64,000 nt of DNA, from positions 25,202-89,201 of the forward strand of contig JAUNVM010000005.1 of NCBI GenBank assembly GCA_030537635.1. Direction: 5' to 3'. A program made the position numbers and the translations under genes. Below are positions 43,883 through 53,877 of this stretch, piece by piece (positions within the stretch are counted from its first letter, which is position 1; the number at the start of each line of letters is the position of its first letter). The notes under the pieces were generated by a model. It did no database searches. It saw nothing but the letters and a program-made list of their open reading frames with translations, and was not told where the DNA came from. This DNA comes from Flaviflexus sp. Its GTDB lineage: Bacteria > Actinomycetota > Actinomycetes > Actinomycetales > Actinomycetaceae.

Positions 43883-44461
43883 TTACTTCTCCTCGGAGTC
43901 AGACTCGGCAGCCTGCTCGGCCTGCTCGGTCTCCTCGGCGGAGTCAGCGGTCTCCTCGGTGGCCGGTTCCTCGGTAGACTCGGCGGCCGGCTCCTCGGCC
44001 GAGGCGGTCTCCTCGGTGACCTCGGAATCCTTCGCCTCTTCCTCATCAGCGGCCTTCTTCGCGGCCTTCTCGGCCTCGGCCACGGTCGCCTGCTTGGGCG
44101 ACACCGGCTCGGTGACGAGCGAGATCTGCGCCATGGGGGCGTTGTCGCCCTTGCGGTTGCCGACCTTGATGATGCGGGTGTAGCCGCCGTCGCGCTGAGC
44201 GAACTTCGGGGCGAGCTCCTCGAAGAGGATGGCGACGGCGCTGCGGTCCGTGATGTCCTTGAGGACGTCGCGGCGAGCGGCGGTCGTGCCCTTCTTCGCC
44301 TTGGTGATGATGCGCTCGGCGTAGGGGCGCAGGCGCTTGGCGCGCTTTTCAGTCGTGGTAATCGAGCCGTACTCGAAGAGATCCTTCGCGAGGTTGGCCA
44401 GGATGTGGCGCTCGTGAGAGGAGCTTCCCCCGAGACGGGGGCCCTTAGCGGGCTGAGGCAT
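43883..44461 (-). CDS. rplQ: 50S ribosomal protein L17
   Basis: A 192-residue large-subunit protein near the tunnel exit. The normal L17 domain is residues 1-125 ([43 protein letters not shown]). A 65-residue tail made almost only of Glu, Ala, Ser and Thr follows; acidic tails occur in actinobacterial L17, but this one is long. It follows rpoA, the usual order. Confidence 0.96.
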   Translation of the reverse strand: MPQPAKGPRLGGSSSHERHILANLAKDLFEYGSITTTEKRAKRLRPYAERIITKAKKGTTAARRDVLKDITDRSAVAILFEELAPKFAQRDGGYTRIIKVGNRKGDNAPMAQISLVTEPVSPKQATVAEAEKAAKKAADEEEAKDSEVTEETASAEEPAAESTEEPATEETADSAEETEQAEQAAESDSEEK

Positions 44462-44489
44462 GATGTCTCCTTATTAGTGTCGTGCCGGC

Positions 44490-45494
44490 TTAGGCCTGCG
44501 ATTCGTCGCTGAACGGCGCTCCGCCATAGGAATCGTCGTATCCGGACATCATGCCGGCGGGCGAATCCTTGAGGCGCAGGTCGTACTTGGCGAGCTCGTC
44601 CTTGACGTCCTCAATGGACTTGGCGCCAAAGTTGCGAATGTCCAGCAGATCTGCCTCAGAGCGCAGGATGAGCTGGCCGATGGTTTCAATACCCTCGCGC
44701 TGCAGGCAGTTCTGCGAGCGCGCGGGAAGGTTGAGAATGGTGATAGGACGCTGCAGATCCGAGGACTGCGTCTCCTGCACCGGGGCCTCTCCCAGCTCGA
44801 TGCCCTCGGCCTCGATGTTGAGTTCGGCGGCAAGTCCGAACAGCTCGACGAGAGTCTTGCCGGCCGAGGCGAACGCGTCGCGCGGGCTCATGCAATTCTT
44901 CGTCTCGACGTCGATGACGAGGCGATCGAAGTCGGTGCGCTGCTCAACACGGGTGGCCTCTACCTTGTAGGAGACCTGGAGGACCGGGGAGTAGATCGAA
45001 TCAACCGGAATGCGGCCGATTTCGGCGTCCGGGTTCTTGTTCTGCGCCGCCGAGACGTAGCCGCGGCCGCGCTCGACGATGAGATCGATTTCGATCTTGC
45101 CCTTGTCATTAAGGGTGGCAATAACCAGATCCGGGTTGTGGATTTCCACGCCGGACGGAGGGGTGATATCACCCGCGGTCACCACGCCGGGGCCCTGCTT
45201 GCGCAGGTACATCTGCACCGGCTCGTCATTCTCCGAGGAGACGACGATGTCCTTAATGTTGAGGATGATCTCGGAGACATCCTCGGTCACGCCCTCGATC
45301 GTGGAGAACTCGTGAAGCACGGAGTCCATCTTGATCGACGTGACGGCCGCGCCCGGAATCGAGGAGAGCAGGGTGCGGCGAAGAGAGTTACCGAGCGTGT
45401 AGCCGAAGCCAGGCTCGAGCGGTTCGAGAACGAACCGGGAACGGCGCTCACCGAGGCTCTCCTCGGTGAGCACTGGACGCTGGGAGATTTCCAC
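44490..45494 (-). CDS. rpoA: RNA polymerase alpha subunit
   Basis: A 334-residue subunit: N-terminal dimerisation and assembly domain (about 1-235; [29 protein letters not shown]) and C-terminal domain (about 255-315; [22 protein letters not shown]), which binds UP elements and activators. GTG 45494 has AAAGGA upstream. rpsD, which lies between rpsK and rpoA in many bacteria, is absent here. Confidence 0.98.
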   Translation of the reverse strand: MEISQRPVLTEESLGERRSRFVLEPLEPGFGYTLGNSLRRTLLSSIPGAAVTSIKMDSVLHEFSTIEGVTEDVSEIILNIKDIVVSSENDEPVQMYLRKQGPGVVTAGDITPPSGVEIHNPDLVIATLNDKGKIEIDLIVERGRGYVSAAQNKNPDAEIGRIPVDSIYSPVLQVSYKVEATRVEQRTDFDRLVIDVETKNCMSPRDAFASAGKTLVELFGLAAELNIEAEGIELGEAPVQETQSSDLQRPITILNLPARSQNCLQREGIETIGQLILRSEADLLDIRNFGAKSIEDVKDELAKYDLRLKDSPAGMMSGYDDSYGGAPFSDESQA

Positions 45495-45546
45495 AGAGTT
45501 TTCCTTTCAGTAATGCCCGCTATATGACATTACAGCTGGAGGGGGA

Positions 45547-45948
45547 TCAGACGCGGCGGCGCTTGGGAGGGCGGCAGCCGTTGTGTGCCTGGGGGGTAAC
45601 GTCCTGAATCGAGGTGACCTCGAGGCCGTTGGCGGTCAGGGTGCGGATCGCGGTCTCGCGGCCCGAGCCCGGGCCCTTGACGAAGACGTCGACCTTCTTC
45701 ATTCCCTGATCCATGGCGCGCTTGGCGGCCGACTCGGCGGCGAGCTGCGCGGCGTAGGGGGTGGACTTGCGCGAGCCCTTGAAGCCAACCTGGCCAGAGC
45801 TGCACTGCGAAATGACAGCGCCCGAGGGATCGGTGATCGTCACGATCGTGTTATTGAACGTGGACTTGATGTGGGCCTGTCCGTTGAGAACATTCTTCCG
45901 GGCCGAGCGGCGAGGCCGGGCAGCACCGGAACGAGTCTTGGGGGGCAT
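45547..45948 (-). CDS. rpsK: 30S ribosomal protein S11
   Basis: A 133-residue protein of the platform. [26 protein letters not shown] and the C-terminal [17 protein letters not shown] are diagnostic. It is 37 bases after rpsM and 52 bases before rpoA. Confidence 0.97.
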   Translation of the reverse strand: MPPKTRSGAARPRRSARKNVLNGQAHIKSTFNNTIVTITDPSGAVISQCSSGQVGFKGSRKSTPYAAQLAAESAAKRAMDQGMKKVDVFVKGPGSGRETAIRTLTANGLEVTSIQDVTPQAHNGCRPPKRRRV

Positions 45949-45985
45949 AATCTCCTACTTCTTTCCGAGTCCTAATGGACTACGA

Positions 45986-46360
45986 CTACTTGGCCTTCTT
46001 CTTACCGGCAACGGTCCGCTTGGGACCCTTGCGGGTGCGCGCATTGGTCTTCGTGCGCTGCCCGTGGACGGGCAGGCCGCGACGGTGGCGCAGGCCCTGG
46101 TAGCAGCCAATCTCGACCTTGCGACGGATGTTCGCCTGCACCTCGCGGCGCAGATCGCCCTCCACCTGGTAGTTAGCCTCGATGAAGTCGCGAACCTTGA
46201 TGAAATCCTCTTCGGACATGTCCTTAACCCGCAGATCGGGAGAGATTCCCGTATCGGCGAGGATTTCCTGGGCGCGGGTGCGGCCGATGCCGTAGATGTA
46301 GGTGAGCGCCACCTCGACCCGCTTATCGCGGGGGAGGTCAACACCGGAAATACGTGCCAA
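45986..46360 (-). CDS. rpsM: 30S ribosomal protein S13
   Basis: A 124-residue head protein: [25 protein letters not shown] and [22 protein letters not shown]. The start codon is TTG at 46360 with AGGAG seven bases upstream; no ATG or GTG in frame would preserve the conserved N-terminus. A TTG start is unusual for such a highly expressed gene. Confidence 0.96.
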   Translation of the reverse strand: MARISGVDLPRDKRVEVALTYIYGIGRTRAQEILADTGISPDLRVKDMSEEDFIKVRDFIEANYQVEGDLRREVQANIRRKVEIGCYQGLRHRRGLPVHGQRTKTNARTRKGPKRTVAGKKKAK

Positions 46361-46480
46361 CGTTAACTCCTGTTGGTAGGCCGGAGGTGTGGTGCGCTAT
46401 CCGTCCAGTTTCTGGTCCGTCGCCTCCGGGCAACGGGTGTAGCTGATAGCGCGGCGCGGGAGGATTCCCGCTTCCAGGGT

Positions 46481-46594
46481 TCAGCCCTGGCGCTGCTTGT
46501 GTCGTGGATTAGAGCAGATGACCATGACACGTCCGTGGCGACGAATCACCTTGCACGAGTCACAGATCCTCTTCACGCTCGGCTTGACCTTCAT
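46481..46594 (-). CDS. rpmJ: 50S ribosomal protein L36
   Basis: A 37-residue protein from ATG 46594 to [23 protein letters not shown] at the start and [11 protein letters not shown] at the end. Cys11, Cys14, Cys27 and His32 form the zinc ribbon, so this is the zinc-binding form. It lies between infA and rpsM as in most actinobacteria. AAGGTTGG precedes the start. Confidence 0.96.
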   Translation of the reverse strand: MKVKPSVKRICDSCKVIRRHGRVMVICSNPRHKQRQG

Positions 46595-46618
46595 GTCCAA
46601 CCTTCTCGTTCGTGCGTG

Positions 46619-46840
46619 TTACTTGTAGCGGTAGACGATACGGCCCCGATTAAGGTCGTACGGGGTCAGCTCGACGACCACTCGATCCTCCGGGAGGATC
46701 TTGATGTAGTGCTGACGCATCTTGCCCGAAATGTGGGCGAGCACGACGTGCCCATTCGTCAGCTCAACACGGAACATCGCATTGGGCAGTGCCTCAACGA
46801 CACTCCCCTCGACCTCGATGACGCCTTCTTTCTTCGCCAT
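46619..46840 (-). CDS. infA: Translation initiation factor IF-1
   Basis: A 73-residue OB-fold factor that binds the ribosomal A site during initiation. [38 protein letters not shown] is family-standard in content, here cited only by its key elements [17 protein letters not shown] and [11 protein letters not shown]. It opens the infA-rpmJ-rpsM-rpsK-rpoA-rplQ operon; the 253-base upstream gap should hold its promoter, but no pair of hexamers was convincing. Confidence 0.97.
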   Translation of the reverse strand: MAKKEGVIEVEGSVVEALPNAMFRVELTNGHVVLAHISGKMRQHYIKILPEDRVVVELTPYDLNRGRIVYRYK

Positions 46841-47093
46841 AACTCCCGCTTCGCTTTCATTGTCCTCGCTCGCGCGAGGCGGCCCCCTACTGGGCGCCGA
46901 CTATTCAGTGTATGACATTCGGCATGATGGTTCACAGGCGAAGGTGCGTGGAACTGCCCACAGTCGCCGATTTCTCGGCATCGCCCTCCCCCGCCCCACC
47001 GCCCGGCTACCGGGCGGCCGAACCCGCACCAGTGGGTCAGTGACCGTTCCGTGCCGGCCGCATGACAAGGACCATCAACCGCCGAATCGACCG

Positions 47094-47372
47094 CTAGCGC
47101 AGTGACCCAACCGGACGGTCGTGCGCAACCGGCAGGCCCCGCAAGGTGAGCGCCGCGGCGAGACAGATGCCAACGACGGGCAGGGAGGTGAGGGCCCCAA
47201 GATCGGTGACGATGAACCGCGCGACTCCGGCGAGCGGACGAGAGAACAGCTCGAGATCGGGGGACAAGGCCAGGGACATGAGCGGCCCTGTGACAAGCTT
47301 GTTGGTGACGTAGATGATTCCGGCCACGATGAACAGGCGTCGGGATCCGGTGCGGTAGTCAATCAGCGTCAT
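47094..47372 (-). CDS. Unknown small membrane protein between map and infA
   Basis: A 92-residue protein with two probable membrane segments (about residues 12-33 and 55-78). ATG 47372 is preceded by GAAGGGA at good spacing. It is 132 bases downstream of map and carries a run of nine C bases (plus strand) 58 bases before its start. No domain recognised; the ribosome binding site supports it being real. Confidence 0.55.
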   Translation of the reverse strand: MTLIDYRTGSRRLFIVAGIIYVTNKLVTGPLMSLALSPDLELFSRPLAGVARFIVTDLGALTSLPVVGICLAAALTLRGLPVAHDRPVGSLR

Positions 47373-47504
47373 GGCAGCTTCCCTTCGGGTCGTCCCGCTC
47401 GCAATAAGCGGGCCACTTGCCCCAGTTTACCCCCCCCCGAAGAGAGCCTGGGCAAGGGCTGATCGGACTGCCGCTCCGCCCGCGCGCTCGAGGCACAAGG
47501 AAGG

Positions 47505-48326
47505 CTAGTCGAGAGGCACCGGGGTGACACCGAACGGGGCGAGACCCGCCGCTCCCCCGTCGGGTGCGGTGAGGACCCAGATGCCACGCTTGTGCACGGC
47601 GACCTCGTGCTCCCAGTGGCAGGCGGGCGAGCCATCAATAGTGACCACCGTCCAGTCATCGGCCAAGGTTGTATTGGCCGGTGAGCCGACGGTGAGCATG
47701 GGCTCGACGCACACGACAAGGCCGGGCTTGATCTTCGCACCCAGATTGGCCGGGCGGTAGTTGACCACGTCGGGCGGCTGGTGCATGGCCGAGCCGATGC
47801 CGTGGCCGACGTACTCTTCGACGATGCCGGGAGGATTGTCTAGGGTGTCGACGTAGGCTTCGATGGCGGCACCGACCTCGCCGATCCGCTTGGCGGTGGC
47901 GAGGGCGGCGATGCCGGTCCACATGGCGGTTTCGGTGCGCCGCGACAGCTCTCGAACCTCCTCGGAGGCCTCGGGCATGACGAGCGTGACACAGGCATCG
48001 CCGTGCCAGCCATCCACGACCGCGCCGCAGTCGCACGAGACGATGTCCTCCGGACCGATGACCCGGTCGCCGGGGATGCCGTGGACGATCTCCTCGTTGA
48101 CGGAGACGCAGATGTTGCCGGGATAGCCGTAGTAGCCGAGGAAGTTTGACTTTGCGCCGTGATCGGCGAGCACGCCGGCGGCAATATCGTCGAGATCCTT
48201 CGTGGTCATGCCGACCCGGGCGCCCTCCTTGAGGGCGGTGTGGATGTCAGCAACGACCAGACCGGCCTTTCGCATGGCGCGGATCTGGTCGTTGCTCTTG
48301 TATTCGATCTTCTCCCGGGAGAACAT
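47505..48326 (-). CDS. map: Type I methionine aminopeptidase
   Basis: A 273-residue metallopeptidase that removes initiator Met. The metal ligands of the pita-bread fold are visible as DCGAVVDGWHGDACVT (two Asp), GHGIGSAMHQPPDV (His), VEPML (Glu) and HWEHEVAV (Glu). ATG 48326 overlaps the adk stop (TGATG). It completes the secY-adk-map operon. Confidence 0.96.
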   Translation of the reverse strand: MFSREKIEYKSNDQIRAMRKAGLVVADIHTALKEGARVGMTTKDLDDIAAGVLADHGAKSNFLGYYGYPGNICVSVNEEIVHGIPGDRVIGPEDIVSCDCGAVVDGWHGDACVTLVMPEASEEVRELSRRTETAMWTGIAALATAKRIGEVGAAIEAYVDTLDNPPGIVEEYVGHGIGSAMHQPPDVVNYRPANLGAKIKPGLVVCVEPMLTVGSPANTTLADDWTVVTIDGSPACHWEHEVAVHKRGIWVLTAPDGGAAGLAPFGVTPVPLD

Positions 48327-48907
48327 CACCGGTGGTGTCCCGACCGGTCGGAGATGGCGGCGGCGAGTCGCTCAGCGACCTCCTCGATGCTGCCATCGCC
48401 ATCGACCTGACGGAGGATGCCCCGGCTCGCGTAGATGTCGGAGATGGGACGGGTCTGCTCTTCGTAGACCTCCATGCGCCGGCGAATGACCTCTTCGGTG
48501 TCATCGGCCCGGCCCTCGGTTTTGGCGCGGCCGAGCAGACGCTCGACAAGGGTCTCGCGATCGAGCACGAGCTCGAGGGCGAGATCCAACTCGGTATCCA
48601 TCTCTTCGAGAATCTCGTCAAGCTTGGCGACCTGGGCGGGGTTGCGGGGATATCCGTCGAGGAGGAACCCCTCCTGGGCGTCATCCTCGCTCAGCCGCGA
48701 GGCCACCAGCTCATTGGTGAGCTCATCGGGAACATATTCGCCGGCCTCAATGAGCGCGGCCACCTTGGTGCCGAGCTCGGTCTTCTCGGCGACGTGCCGG
48801 CGAAAGATCTCCCCGGTGGAAATGGCGGGAACTCCCGCCGCGGAAGCGATTGTGGAAGCTTGGGTACCCTTCCCGGCTCCGGGAGGGCCCATAATGATCA
48901 TTTTCAT
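48326..48907 (-). CDS. adk: Adenylate kinase
   Basis: A 193-residue enzyme that balances ATP, ADP and AMP. The P-loop is GPPGAGKGTQ, ISTGEIFRRH binds AMP, and LLDGYPRNPAQ is the second hallmark. The LID is the short, zinc-free type, as in other actinobacteria. ATG 48907 overlaps the secY stop as ATGA. Confidence 0.98.
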   Translation of the reverse strand: MKMIIMGPPGAGKGTQASTIASAAGVPAISTGEIFRRHVAEKTELGTKVAALIEAGEYVPDELTNELVASRLSEDDAQEGFLLDGYPRNPAQVAKLDEILEEMDTELDLALELVLDRETLVERLLGRAKTEGRADDTEEVIRRRMEVYEEQTRPISDIYASRGILRQVDGDGSIEEVAERLAAAISDRSGHHR

Positions 48908-50190
48908 CGAAGGAACCCATCGTAATGCCGCTGCTGAAGCTGCGCATCGATGTCCTTCACGGTCTGCAGGCCAACGCCCACGATAATGATGATAGAGGTG
49001 CCGCCGAACGCCATGTTAGTGATGCCCAGCTGAGCGAAGGTGATCGTCGGGATGAGGGCAATAATGGCGAGATAGAACGCGCCCACCCAGGTGATGCGGT
49101 TCATGACGTACGTGAGGTACTCAGCGGTCGGTGCGCCGGCCCGAATGCCGGGGATGAAGCCGCCGTAGCGCTTCATATTATCGGCCACCTCTTCGGGATT
49201 AAACGTGATCGAGGTGTAGAAGAACGCGAAGAAGACGATGAGCAGGCCGTAGGTCAGCAGGTACGGCCATGCCTGATTAGAGAAGTTGACTTGCAGCCAC
49301 CGCACCCAACCGGACTCCGGGTTGCCAAACTGCACCGCCATGTTCGGCAGGGCGAGCAGCGAGGACGCGAAGATCACGGGAATAACATTCGCCATGTTGA
49401 TCTTGATCGGGATGTAGGTGGTGGAGCCACCGTAGGTCCTGCGCCCGATAACCCGCTTGGCGTACTGCACGGGAATGCGGCGCTGGCACTGCTCGACGAA
49501 GACAACGACGAGGGTGATCGCCAGCACCAGGGCGAGGATCAGAATGAAGTGCGTAATACCGTTGTTACCGCGCGCCACCTGCAGCATCGAGGTGGGGAAC
49601 GAGGCACAGATGCCGGTGAAGATAAGGATCGACATACCGTTACCCACACCGTGTTCGGTGATGAGCTCGCCCAGCCACATGATGAGGCCGGTGCCGGCGG
49701 TCATGGTGAGAATGGCGATGAGGATGGCCGAGGCCGATCCGTCGGGGAACGGGCTGACGGTACAACCGTTGAACATCGCACCGTTGGCCATCGTGATCAC
49801 CACTGCGGACTGGAGTACGGCGAGACCGATGGTGAGGTAACGCGTGTACTCGGTGAGCTTGGCCTGGCCGGTCTGGCCCTCCTTGTGGAGCTCCTCAAAG
49901 CGAGGAATGACCACGCGCATGAGCTGCACAATAATCGATGCCGTAATGTACGGCATGATCCCGAGCGCGAACACCGACAAGTGCAGCATCGCGCCGCCCG
50001 AGAACATGTTGATCATGGACAGCAAGTCGGCCGAGCCGGCCTCTTCGAGGCACTGCTGCACGTTGGCATAGGAGACGCCCGGAGCAGGGATGTAGGTGCC
50101 GAGCCGGTAGATGACGATGATGCCCATCGTAAAAAGCAGCTTGCGGCGCAGATCCGGGGTACGAAATGCCGAAACGAATGCGGAAAGCAC
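48904..50190 (-). CDS. secY: Preprotein translocase subunit SecY
   Basis: A 428-residue channel protein with ten membrane helices. KLLFTMGIIVIYRLGTYIPAPG opens helix 1; the cytoplasmic loops with the conserved RRTYGG-type arginine (VIGRRTYGGSTTYIP) and the C-terminal loop are present. GTG 50190 has AGGAGG upstream. A hairpin separates it from rplO, so it may have its own promoter in the 107-base gap. Confidence 0.97.
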   Translation of the reverse strand: MLSAFVSAFRTPDLRRKLLFTMGIIVIYRLGTYIPAPGVSYANVQQCLEEAGSADLLSMINMFSGGAMLHLSVFALGIMPYITASIIVQLMRVVIPRFEELHKEGQTGQAKLTEYTRYLTIGLAVLQSAVVITMANGAMFNGCTVSPFPDGSASAILIAILTMTAGTGLIMWLGELITEHGVGNGMSILIFTGICASFPTSMLQVARGNNGITHFILILALVLAITLVVVFVEQCQRRIPVQYAKRVIGRRTYGGSTTYIPIKINMANVIPVIFASSLLALPNMAVQFGNPESGWVRWLQVNFSNQAWPYLLTYGLLIVFFAFFYTSITFNPEEVADNMKRYGGFIPGIRAGAPTAEYLTYVMNRITWVGAFYLAIIALIPTITFAQLGITNMAFGGTSIIIIVGVGLQTVKDIDAQLQQRHYDGFLR

Positions 50191-50264
50191 AATTCCTCCT
50201 TGTGGGGGCCGGCGGCCAAGCCAAGTCTATCGGGAGTAAGCCTCCCATTGTCTCGGCTTTGAAA

Positions 50265-50289
50265 GGGAGGCGGGCAAAGCCCGCCTCCC
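50265..50289 (-). terminator. Hairpin between rplO and secY
   Basis: An 11-base-pair stem (GGGAGGCGGGC with GCCCGCCTCCC) and three-base loop, followed on the minus strand by TTTC, lie nine bases beyond the rplO stop. It probably ends or attenuates the spc operon before secY-adk-map. Confidence 0.65.
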
Positions 50290-50297
50290 TCACATAA

Positions 50298-50750
50298 CTA
50301 GCGTGCGGAAATGGTTCCGCCGGCGGCCTCGATCTTCTCCTTCGCCGACGCCGAGAACTTATCGGCGGTGACGTTGAGCTTGACCGAGCACTCGCCCTGA
50401 CCGAGGACCTTCACCGGGCAGTTCTTGCGAACAGCGCCCTTGGCGACGAGATCCTCCACCGTGACCTCTCCCCCATCGGGGAACAGGGCGCACAGCTTGT
50501 CGAGGTTGACGACCTGGTACTCGACCCGGAACGGGTTCTTGAAGCCGCGCAGCTTCGGCAGGCGCATATGCAGAGGCATCTGCCCGCCTTCGAAGCCAAC
50601 CGGCACCTGGTTGCGGGCCTTCGTGCCCTTGGTGCCGCGACCCGCGGTCTTACCCTTTGAGGCCTCGCCACGACCAACGCGCTGGCGGGATTTCTTCGCG
50701 CCCGGGGCCGGGGCCAGATCATGGATCTTCGTGATCTTCGAATCAGCCAT
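50298..50750 (-). CDS. rplO: 50S ribosomal protein L15
   Basis: A 150-residue protein: [31 protein letters not shown] with [18 protein letters not shown], shown here by motif only. ATG 50750 overlaps the rpmD stop (TGATG) and has GGAGG upstream; the ATG three bases earlier is too close to it. Confidence 0.97.
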   Translation of the reverse strand: MADSKITKIHDLAPAPGAKKSRQRVGRGEASKGKTAGRGTKGTKARNQVPVGFEGGQMPLHMRLPKLRGFKNPFRVEYQVVNLDKLCALFPDGGEVTVEDLVAKGAVRKNCPVKVLGQGECSVKLNVTADKFSASAKEKIEAAGGTISAR

Positions 50751-50923
50751 CATGCCTCCTTCACGTCAACCAGGTGGGACACGACGTTGATCATGCCGCG
50801 CACCTGGGGATTGTCCTCGCGCTCGACGCTGTCGTGCGGGCGACGAAGGCCCAGCGCGAGCATGGTCTGGCGCTGCTTACGAGTGCCACCGTTGGTGGAC
50901 TTCTTCTGGGTGATGATGAGCAT
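50750..50923 (-). CDS. rpmD: 50S ribosomal protein L30
   Basis: A 57-residue protein. [18 protein letters not shown] is followed by [20 protein letters not shown] and [11 protein letters not shown], the compact L30 fold. ATG 50923 shares one base with the rpsE stop (TAATG) and the stop overlaps rplO, so translation is coupled on both sides. Confidence 0.95.
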   Translation of the reverse strand: MLIITQKKSTNGGTRKQRQTMLALGLRRPHDSVEREDNPQVRGMINVVSHLVDVKEA

Positions 50924-51603
50924 TACGCACCGATCCCTTCGGCAGCGGCCTCATTCTCGGCCTGCGCCTCGGCCAGCGCCTCATCCTCGCGCAGCTTCGC
51001 CTCGTGCTCGGCGCGGGTGCGGAGCATGGCGGCGGGGGCCACGCGCTCCAGCGGCAGTCCGCGACGAGCGGCAACGGCCTCGGGCTGCTCCAGCTGGCGC
51101 AGGGCCTTGACCGTGGCGTGCACGATGTTGATGGCGTTGGACGAGCCGAGCGACTTCGTGAGGATGTCGTTGATGCCGGCAGCCTCCATGACCGCACGGA
51201 CCGGGCCGCCGGCGATAACGCCGGTACCGGCCGAAGCGGGACGGAGGAAGACGACGCCCGCGGCGTCCTCACCCTGCGACTCATGGGGGATGGTGGTGCC
51301 GATAAGCGGCACCTTGAAGAAGTTCTTCTTCGCGATCTCGGTACCCTTCGCAATCGCGGCGGGCACCTCCTTCGCCTTGCCGTAGCCGACGCCAACCGTG
51401 CCATTGCCGTCTCCGACCACCACGAGGGCGGTGAAGGCGAAGCGGCGGCCGCCCTTGACGACCTTCGCCACACGGTTGATGTTGACGACACGCTCGATGT
51501 AGGTGTCCTTGACCTCGCGACGGTCCCCGCGACGTCCTCGGGAGCCGGAACGTCCGCGCTCGCCGTCGTTGTCGGGGCCTCCCCGACGCTGCGATGCAGC
51601 CAT
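50923..51603 (-). CDS. rpsE: 30S ribosomal protein S5
   Basis: A 226-residue protein important for decoding fidelity. The double-stranded RNA-binding core starts near residue 34 ([21 protein letters not shown]), with [16 protein letters not shown] and [17 protein letters not shown] later. The N-terminal Arg/Gly/Asp-rich extension (30 residues) and an acidic C-terminal tail of about 25 residues are actinobacterial additions. Confidence 0.97.
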   Translation of the reverse strand: MAASQRRGGPDNDGERGRSGSRGRRGDRREVKDTYIERVVNINRVAKVVKGGRRFAFTALVVVGDGNGTVGVGYGKAKEVPAAIAKGTEIAKKNFFKVPLIGTTIPHESQGEDAAGVVFLRPASAGTGVIAGGPVRAVMEAAGINDILTKSLGSSNAINIVHATVKALRQLEQPEAVAARRGLPLERVAPAAMLRTRAEHEAKLREDEALAEAQAENEAAAEGIGA

Positions 51604-51625
51604 GTTGTCTCCTAGTTCCGTTGGT

Positions 51626-51988
51626 TCACAGGGTCAGCCCGGATTCCCGGGCGCCATCCGCGAGGGCCGCGATGCGGCCGTGGTACTTGTTACCGCCGCG
51701 GTCGAACACCACCGAGGTGATGTCCGCATCCTTCGCGCGCTGGCCGACGAGTTCGCCGACCTTGCGGGCGCGAGCGGTCTTGTCTCCCTCCATGCCCTCT
51801 TCGAGCGAGGAGGCCGAGACGATGGTGCGACCGGCCACGTCGTCGATGATCTGAGCGAAGATGTGGCGGTTGGAGCGACGGACCGACAGCCTGGGGCGCT
51901 CGGCCGTTCCGGTAATCTTCTTGCGCAGGCGCAGGTGGCGGCGCTTGCGCGCAACGTACTTGCCCTTGCCCTTGTGCGACACAGCCAT
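51626..51988 (-). CDS. rplR: 50S ribosomal protein L18
   Basis: A 120-residue 5S-rRNA-binding protein: [37 protein letters not shown] and the late [17 protein letters not shown] 51988 overlaps the rplF stop (TGATG); the GTG three bases earlier is rejected. Confidence 0.97.
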   Translation of the reverse strand: MAVSHKGKGKYVARKRRHLRLRKKITGTAERPRLSVRRSNRHIFAQIIDDVAGRTIVSASSLEEGMEGDKTARARKVGELVGQRAKDADITSVVFDRGGNKYHGRIAALADGARESGLTL

Positions 51989-52524
51989 CACTTACCAGCC
52001 TTTCCGGCCTTGCGGCGGACGTGCTCGCCGGCGTAGCGAACACCCTTGCCCTTGTACGGTTCCGGCTTGCGGAGCTTGCGGATCGTGGCCGCAACCTCGC
52101 CAACCTGCTGCTTATCGATTCCGTTGACCGACAGCTTGGTCGGTCCCTCCACCTGGAAAGAAATACCCTCCGGGGCCTTGAACAGAATCGTGTGCGAGTA
52201 GCCGAGCGAGAACTCGAGGTCCGAGCCCTTCGCCAGGACGCGGTAGCCGGTACCGACGATTTCGAGCTTCTTCGTGTATCCCTCGGTCACGCCGACGACG
52301 TTGTTGTAGATGAGGGTGCGGGACAGCCCGTGCAGGGACCGGTTCTCGCGCTCATCATCGGGGCGGGTGACGACGATGGCGCCGTCTTCCTGCTTGACCT
52401 CGATGGGGGCGGGAATGACCTGCGTGAGCGTGCCCTTCGGGCCCTTCACCGTGACAGTCTGGCCGTCGATGGTGACCTCGACACCGGCGGGAATGGTGAC
52501 TGGCTGCTTACCAATACGCGACAT
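51988..52524 (-). CDS. rplF: 50S ribosomal protein L6
   Basis: A 178-residue two-domain protein near the factor-binding centre. [20 protein letters not shown] and VKGPKGTL open it; [11 protein letters not shown] and the C-terminal signature [20 protein letters not shown] close it. Confidence 0.97.
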   Translation of the reverse strand: MSRIGKQPVTIPAGVEVTIDGQTVTVKGPKGTLTQVIPAPIEVKQEDGAIVVTRPDDERENRSLHGLSRTLIYNNVVGVTEGYTKKLEIVGTGYRVLAKGSDLEFSLGYSHTILFKAPEGISFQVEGPTKLSVNGIDKQQVGEVAATIRKLRKPEPYKGKGVRYAGEHVRRKAGKAGK

Positions 52525-52535
52525 GCCAACCTCCC

Positions 52536-52934
52536 TTACCAGACGTAGGCGAGAACTTCTCCGCCTACGCCCTTGTCCTGTGCCTCACGGTCGGTCAGCA
52601 GGCCGGAGGACGTGGACAGAATAGCCACACCCAGGCCGCCGAGCACCTTCGGCAGATTTGTCGACTTAGCGTACACCCGCAGGCCCGGCTTGGAAATGCG
52701 CCGGAGGCCCGCGAGGGCACGTTCCCGATTGGGACCAAACTTGAGGTTGAGGACGAGGGTCTTACCCACCTCGGCCTCCTCGACCTCGTAGGAGGCAATG
52801 TAGCCCTCGCGCTGGAGGATGTCGCACATCGCCGCCTTAAGCTTCGAGTACGGCATGGACACCGTCTCGTGATACGCCGAATTGGCGTTGCGCAGACGCG
52901 TCAGCATGTCTGCGATGGGGTCTGTCATTGTCAT
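52536..52934 (-). CDS. rpsH: 30S ribosomal protein S8
   Basis: A 132-residue protein that nucleates the central domain and can autoregulate the spc operon. [15 protein letters not shown] and the C-terminal [22 protein letters not shown] are diagnostic. ATG 52934 fits the AAAGGG spacing better than ATG 52928. No rpsN lies between it and rplE. Confidence 0.97.
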   Translation of the reverse strand: MTMTDPIADMLTRLRNANSAYHETVSMPYSKLKAAMCDILQREGYIASYEVEEAEVGKTLVLNLKFGPNRERALAGLRRISKPGLRVYAKSTNLPKVLGGLGVAILSTSSGLLTDREAQDKGVGGEVLAYVW

Positions 52935-52987
52935 CGGGCATTCGCCCTTTCTCGTCGCGGTTTCCTGGGACCTGCGACGTAGTCGTC

Positions 52988-53536
52988 TCAGTTGGCCTTG
53001 AACGGGAAGCCGAGGTGGCGGAGCAGGGCGCGGCCCTGTTCGTCGTTGTCGGCGGTCGTCACTACGGTGATATCCATGCCGCGCTGGCGATCAGTCTTGT
53101 CGAGATCGATCTCGTGGAACATGGACTGCTCGGTCAGGCCGAACGTGTAGTTGCCATGTCCGTCGAACTGCTTAGGCGACAGACCGCGGAAGTCGCGGAT
53201 GCGGGGCAGGGCAAGGGATAGCAGGCGATCGAGGAACTCCCACATGCGATCCCCACGGAGGGTGACGTGGCAGCCGATCGGCTGGCCCTCACGCAGCTTG
53301 AACTGCGCAATGGACTTCTTCGCCTTGGTCACCTGCGGCTTCTGGCCGGTGATCTTGGTGAGATCGGCGATGGCGCCCTCAATGAGCTTGGAGTCGCGAG
53401 CCGCGTCTCCGACGCCCATGTTGACGACGATCTTCTCCAGCTTGGCGACCTGGTTCGGATTGGGGTAGGAGAACTCCTCCACCATCTTCGCCACGATCTC
53501 CTCGCGGTACTTGGTCTTGAGGCGAGGGGTGCTCAC
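52988..53536 (-). CDS. rplE: 50S ribosomal protein L5
   Basis: A 182-residue 5S-rRNA-binding protein. [45 protein letters not shown] (in content) and [17 protein letters not shown] are visible. GTG 53536 overlaps the rplX stop as GTGA. Confidence 0.97.
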   Translation of the reverse strand: MSTPRLKTKYREEIVAKMVEEFSYPNPNQVAKLEKIVVNMGVGDAARDSKLIEGAIADLTKITGQKPQVTKAKKSIAQFKLREGQPIGCHVTLRGDRMWEFLDRLLSLALPRIRDFRGLSPKQFDGHGNYTFGLTEQSMFHEIDLDKTDRQRGMDITVVTTADNDEQGRALLRHLGFPFKAN

Positions 53537-53877
53537 AGCTCGATCTCCTCTCCCCCGCGACGGCCGATCCGGACGCGGGAGGCGCGGACACGACCGCCAC
53601 GCTCCTCCTCGACGACCTTGTAGCCAACGCGGATGGGCTTCTTGTCCGGGCCAACCAGCATGACATTGGAAATGTGGATGGGCGCCTCGACGGTCTCGAT
53701 GCCGCCGGTGGTGCCGCCACGCTGGGTCTGGCCGACCTTCGTGTGCTTCTTGACGCGGGCAACGCCCTCGACAACCACGCGGTCACGATTCTTATCGACA
53801 GACAGGACGCGGCCCTGCATGCCCTTATCGCGCCCGGCAATCACCTGGACGAGGTCGCCCTTCTTAATCTTGGCCAT
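53533..53877 (-). CDS. rplX: 50S ribosomal protein L24
   Basis: A 114-residue assembly initiator with a KOW motif ([20 protein letters not shown]). ATG 53877 shares a base with the rplN stop (TAATG) and its end overlaps rplE. Confidence 0.97.
   Translation of the reverse strand: MAKIKKGDLVQVIAGRDKGMQGRVLSVDKNRDRVVVEGVARVKKHTKVGQTQRGGTTGGIETVEAPIHISNVMLVGPDKKPIRVGYKVVEEERGGRVRASRVRIGRRGGEEIEL

Noticed and set aside
48925..50262. Long plus-strand open frame opposite secY
   Set aside because: Antisense shadow, composed mainly of charged low-complexity residues; secY is unambiguous.
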